Shown here in pieces: positions 27,373-31,248 of a stretch of 31,248 nucleotides of DNA (position 1 is the first letter of the stretch; every line of letters starts with the position of its first letter). Source of the stretch: Phytophthora sp. 'mugwort'. Taxonomy: Eukaryota > Oomycota > Peronosporomycetes > Peronosporales > Peronosporaceae. The notes under the pieces are model-generated. The model saw nothing but the letters and a program-made list of their open reading frames with translations, did not search any database and was not told the DNA's origin. Position numbers and translations under genes: made by a program. Location: positions 1 through 31,248 of the forward strand of contig JAUCEF010000049.1 of NCBI GenBank assembly GCA_033558025.1. The letters are read 5' to 3'.

Positions 27373-27506
27373 ATTTATTATAATGATAATAAATTTATTT
27401 TATAAATTGAAATATCTCCATATAATTTAAAGAAAATAAATTTATTATAATGATAATAAATTTATTTTATAAATTGAAATATCTCCATATAATTTAAAGA
27501 AAATAA
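27323..27506 (-). repeat. about 2.7 direct copies of a 67-bp unit at the palindrome centre
   Basis: The unit contains TTATAAATTGAAATATCTCC and recurs with anchors TGAAATATCT at 27341, 27408 and 27475 (period 67). Each copy is the reverse complement of the nad4L 3' end. Between copies lies a 14-bp-stem hairpin, AAATAAATTTATTA-TAATGA-TAATAAATTTATTT (27367-27400 and 27434-27467). The midpoint of the two big arms (27384) falls in the loop of the first of these. Confidence 0.93.
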
Positions 27507-27747
27507 TCATAATAGCTAATCCAATAGCTGATTCTGCTGCAGCTACTGTTAAAATTAATAAAGAAAAAACTTGTCCTATTATATCATCAATTAAAACTGC
27601 AAAATAAATAAAATTTAAATTAATTGATAATAATAATAATTCAATAGACATTAAAATAATAATAATATTCTGTCTATTTAAAATTATACCAAATAATCCA
27701 AGACAGAATAAAAAAAAAGTAAAAATAAAATGATTTAAAATATTCAT
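27445..27747 (-). CDS. nad4L: NADH dehydrogenase subunit 4L, right-arm copy
   Basis: Same complex I subunit as the left copy; 100 residues from ATG at 27745-27747 to TAA at 27445-27447, ending INLLSL. Intact and identical in protein sequence apart from the shorter C-terminus. This length is the more usual one for the family, so it is probably the authentic form. Confidence 0.94.
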   Translation of the reverse strand: MNILNHFIFTFFLFCLGLFGIILNRQNIIIILMSIELLLLSINLNFIYFAVLIDDIIGQVFSLLILTVAAAESAIGLAIMIIFFKLYGDISIYKINLLSL

Positions 27748-27749
27748 AA

Positions 27750-28730
27750 TTAAATTAACCAATTAAAACTTATTAAAATACTTGCAGTATATAAAAACCA
27801 GGATAATGAAAAAGGTAGAAATACTTTCCAACCTAAACGCATTAATTGGTCATAACGATATCGAGGTAAAATAGCTCGAGCAACTACAAATAAAACAACA
27901 AAAAAACAAATTTTAATACTAAACCAAAAAGATCCGGGTAAAAAATTAATACAATTTATACTAAAAGGGAAAGGTGCTAACCAACCACCTAAAAATAAAA
28001 TCGTAGTTAAACTACTCATTAATAACATATTAGCATATTCACCTAAAAAAAATAATGCAAAACCCATTGCAGAATATTCTACATTATAACCTGAAACTAA
28101 TTCAGCTTCAGCTTCAGGTAAATCAAAGGGATGTCGATTTGTTTCTGCTAAACAAGATATAAAAAAATTATAAAAAATAGGAAAAAGAGGAAAACAATAC
28201 CATACCGTTTTTTGTGCCCAAATAATAGAAATTAAATTTAAAGATTTTGCACAAACAATTACTGAAAGAATTGAAAACCCAATAGTTAATTCATATGAAA
28301 TCATTTGTGCTGTTGATCTTAAAGCCCCTAAAAACGAATATTTAGAATTACTTGACCAACCACCTATAATAACACCGTATACACCTAAAGATGAAATTGC
28401 TATTAAATATAAAATACCAATATTTAATTCAGTAAAAAACATACCAAAACCTAAAGGTATTATTGTCCAACTTAATAGACTTAAAAAAAAAGCTAAAATA
28501 GGTGCAAATATAAATAAAAATTACATCAGCATTACTTGGTAAAATTGTTTCTTTTACGAATAATTTAAGACCATCAGCTAATGGTTGTAATAATCCAAAA
28601 GTACCTACAACATTAGGTCCTCTTCTTCTTTGAATAGAAGCTAATATTTTACGTTCAACTAAAGTAAAATAAGCCACAGCAATTAATAAAGGTAATATGA
28701 AAATAAAAATTTTAAAATTGTGTATATCAT
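27750..28730 (-). CDS. nad1: NADH dehydrogenase subunit 1, right-arm copy (two frameshifts)
   Basis: Second copy of nad1. The frame is continuous from about 28515 to the stop, including the three places where the left copy is broken. It has two slips of its own: a missing A near 28705 (after the codons for MIYTILKFL) and an extra base in a T run near 28517 (after NADVI). The left copy is intact at both sites, so a consensus of the arms gives a complete Nad1. A pair of offsetting run-length differences near 28167-28180 changes FIIFF to FYNFF without breaking the frame. Confidence 0.95.
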
Positions 28731-30736
28731 AATAATTTTGATTGATTTTTGAAAATTTTATTAGAATTAATCAATATTTTTGAATATTGTTCTAATATAT
28801 TTGTATAATAATTATTTTTAATTAATGAATCTAAAAAATTAATATTAATTTTTAAAAATTTTTTATTAAAACTAAAATTATAAATAATTTTTATTTTTTT
28901 TTTTAATAAATAAGGTAAAATTATCTTTAATTTTTAAAAAAGCTTCTGATTTAGATTGATTTTTATTTAATAAAAATTTTATAAAGATTTCTATAAATTA
29001 TAGAATCTTTACGTTGTTCTATATTTACATTTAAAATTTGTTCATTTTTTTGAATAAAACCTTCTAAATTAATATACATTCCATTTTTTTTCTAAAAAAG
29101 TTAATCCAGGTAAAATTAGATTTGAATTTTGAGCATCTTTAGTAAAATGATGTCCTTGATAAATAACAAAACTATTTTTAGTTATTTTTAATTTATTTTG
29201 TAAATTTGTATTAAATAAATAATATAATTTTGAATTATTTAACATATTTAATGATTTTGGAAAAGTATTTCAAAAAAATTAATTAAAGAAGTTTGAAAAT
29301 TAAAGAAATTAATATTATGGTTAATAAATGATAAATTTTTTAATTTTGATAATAAAAAAAAACCATTTTTTTGATTTAAAATATTACTACCTATAATAAT
29401 TAAAGGTTTTTTTGCTTTTTTTAATTGTTTACAAAATACATGGTTTTCCTAAAATAATATTTATTAAAGTTTTAAAAGTTAATCCTAAATGTTTTACTGG
29501 ATAAGTAAAATTAATTTTATTACCGATATATGCTATTTTAAAATTTCCTTTTTTTAAACGATTAATTAAATGAATATTTAAAATAGAACCTTCTTGACGA
29601 ATATCACTACCAATTATTAAACAAACATCAGATTCTTCAATAGATTTTAAAGTATTATTAAATAAAAAATTTGAAGCTAAATCAGAATTTATCTTAATTT
29701 GTCGATTTTTTAAAAATTGTTCATAATTTACATTTGAAATTCCTAATTTATTTAAATTTTTTTTTAATAAAAAAAGAGATTCTAAATCAGTTAAATCACC
29801 AATAATACTTTTAGCATTAAAACTATCTGTAATTATCAATTTTTTATTAATAATATTTAGAGCATCTAACCAAGAAATCCTATGAAAATTGTTTTGATTA
29901 TCTTTTAATAATGGATATTTTAATCGTTGATATTTTAAACTATCAAAAAAATATCTTGTTTTATCTGATATCCATTCTTTATTAATATTAAAATTAGTTT
30001 TAGGTAAAATACGTATAATTTCATTATTAAAAATATCAATTTTAATATTTGAACCAATACTATCTAAAATAGCAATACCCTCTTTTTTTTTTAATTCCCA
30101 AGAACGTGCTTTAAAAGTATAGGGTTTAGAAGTTAATGCACCAACAGGACATAAATCTACTAAATTACCAGAAAATTCGGATTTAAAAATATTTGAAGAA
30201 TAAAAATTAATTTCAGTTTTATTACCACGACCTGTTGTACCTAAACCGTCAATTCCACAAATTTCATTAGCAAAACGTACACAACGTGTACAATGAATAC
30301 ATCTTGTCATAATTGTTTTAATAAAAGGACACAATATTTATCTTCAACGCCACGTTTTTTAAAAAAAAAACGACTACGATCCGATCCAAAAATCATTGTT
30401 TGATCTTGTAAATCACATTCTGACGCTTGATCACAAATAGGACAATCTAATGGATGATTTATTAAAAGAAATTCTAATACACTTTCACGTGCTTTTTGTA
30501 CTAAAGGAGTATTAGTAAATATTTTCATATTTGGTATTAAAGGCATTGCACATGAAGCTACAGGTTTAGGGGAATTTTCGATTTCAACTAAACACATACG
30601 ACAATTACCGGCAATTTGTAAATTCTCTTGAAAACAGAATTTAGGGATTTGAATTTTAAAATTATTACATGCTTGTAAAACTGTTAAATTTTTATTAACT
30701 TTTAATTCGATATTGTTAATATATATTATTAATCAT
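28727..30736 (-). CDS. nad11: NADH dehydrogenase subunit 11, right-arm copy (frameshifted)
   Basis: Second copy of the 75-kDa complex I subunit. The start ATG is at 30734-30736, with a slip just after it (about 30725). The N1b and N5 cysteine motifs are in frame through [16 protein letters not shown]; a lost G near 30330 breaks the frame before GPFIKTIM. The next ~300 residues (30319 to about 29440) are in frame and cover N4 and much of the molybdopterin-like domain. Several slips follow (about 28900-29440). It ends with TGA at 28727-28729, overlapping nad1. Breaks mostly differ from those of the left copy. Confidence 0.94.
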
Positions 30737-30828
30737 TTTAATGATAAAAAATTAAATAAAATATAAATTTATTTTCACTAAAAAGATATATTTTATTTAA
30801 AATATATTATTATAGTAATATCAAAGAA

Positions 30829-30901
30829 GGGATTTGAACCCTTAACGCTTTTAAGCTTTACATCCTAAGTGTAACGTGTTTACCAATTTCACCACTTTGA
30901 T
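30829..30901 (-). tRNA. trnL(uag): tRNA-Leu(uag), right-arm copy
   Basis: Mirror copy of the left-arm gene, with the same acceptor ATCAAAG/CTTTGAT and anticodon loop CTTAGGA (UAG). Confidence 0.93.
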
Positions 30902-30909
30902 AATAAAAA

Positions 30910-30993
30910 TACCTACTATTGGACTTGAACCAATAACCCTAAAAGGGAACAGATTTTAAAATCTATCGTGTTTACCAATTTCACCAAGTAGGC
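30910..30993 (-). tRNA. trnL(uaa): tRNA-Leu(uaa), right-arm copy
   Basis: Mirror copy of the left-arm gene, with acceptor GCCTACT/AGTAGGT and anticodon loop TTTAAAA (UAA). Confidence 0.93.
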
Positions 30994-31011
30994 TAATATT
31001 TTTTTAAATAT

Positions 31012-31248
31012 ATGAAAAAAAAAAAAATAATAACCTTATTTACAATTACATTTATTTGAATTAAAATATAATTTTTTTATACTTTTAATCACTTTTTTTT
31101 ATCTTTTTATAATTTCATATTATTTTTCTGATCAATTAATATATTTATTAGTTAATAATTTACTTAATAAAAATATGTTAAAATATTTTATTTTTACTAA
31201 TATTACTGAAATTTTTATTACTAATATTTTTATAGCAATTTTCATAAC
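31012..31248 (+). CDS. tatC: TatC, right-arm copy, 5' part (cut by window end)
   Basis: N-terminal part of the second tatC copy, starting at ATG 31012. An extra C near 31032 (AACCTTATT against AACTTATT in the left arm) breaks the first codons. From there the frame is open through YYFSDQLIYLLVNNLLNKNM to the window end, because the T run at 31093-31100 has the in-frame length of 8 (9 in the left arm). This supports a tatC start upstream of the Met used by the long left-arm frame. Confidence 0.85.

Larger units (their letters stand above)
27446..31248 (-). repeat. large inverted duplication, right arm (cut by window end)
   Basis: Reverse complement of 23524-27322. It carries nad4L, nad1, nad11, trnL(uag), trnL(uaa) and the start of tatC in mirrored order. 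Its open frames are better preserved than those of the left arm in nad1 and the first half of nad11, but it has its own indels (about 28517, 28705, 28900-29450, 30330, 30725, 31030). Confidence 0.97.

Noticed and set aside
27323..27445. Transposon or insertion sequence at the inverted-repeat junction
   Set aside because: The junction consists wholly of rearranged nad4L 3' sequence; no transposase, terminal repeats or target duplication is present.

Overview
This window is a large, continuous piece of a protist mitochondrial genome. It is extremely AT-rich and carries mitochondrial complex I, IV and V genes (nad1, nad4L, nad5, nad6, nad11, cox1, cox2, atp1, atp8), both rRNAs, tatC, a near-bacterial set of ribosomal protein genes and many tRNAs. 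No introns are seen. TGG encodes Trp in cox1, cox2 and nad5, and TGA closes nad11 inside an ATGA overlap with nad1, so the standard genetic code fits. Mitochondrial atp1, full-length nad11, tatC and an S10/spc-like ribosomal protein order point to a gene-rich lineage. A heterotrophic stramenopile (oomycete, bicosoecid or labyrinthulid type) is my best guess; this is inference, not proof.

Layout. 1-3860 (+): 3' part of atp1, then nad5, nad6 and trnR(ucu). 3860-4270: spacer with a terminator-like hairpin where the plus and minus units converge, and a weak 5S rRNA candidate. 4270-21768 (-): a 17.5-kb co-oriented block. In transcription order it reads rpl2, rps19, rps3, rpl16, trnI(cau), a broken ORF with an S1-like stretch, atp8, trnK, trnA, rps14, rps8, rpl6, rps2, rps4, a tandem-repeat ORF (orf250), rrl, trnN, trnS, trnM, trnP, trnM, rpl14, rpl5, trnG, orf186, trnG, trnY, a repeat/hairpin spacer, rrs, trnW, cox2, cox1 and orf137. 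A 28-bp divergent spacer at 21769-21796 separates this block from rps13, rps11 and trnS(uga) on the plus strand; trnC and tatC lie on the minus strand.

23524-31248 is one large inverted duplication. The order tatC, trnL(uaa), trnL(uag), nad11, nad1, nad4L runs up to a centre near 27384, then repeats in opposite orientation to the end of the window, which cuts the second tatC. The centre holds a 50-bp perfect foldback and about 2.7 direct copies of a 67-bp unit derived from the 3' end of nad4L.

Sequence quality appears to change at about 18.7 kb. To the left every protein gene is a clean open frame. To the right nearly every gene (broken ORF, rpl16, rps3, rps19, rpl2, rps11, rpl31-like, tatC, nad11, nad1) is cut by one-base indels, mostly in homopolymers. 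The two arms of the duplication carry different indels, and where one is broken the other is usually intact, so these are most likely assembly or sequencing errors rather than pseudogenes. Whether the palindrome is a real genome structure (inverted repeat, or hairpin-capped linear end) or a read-foldback artefact is the main open question.
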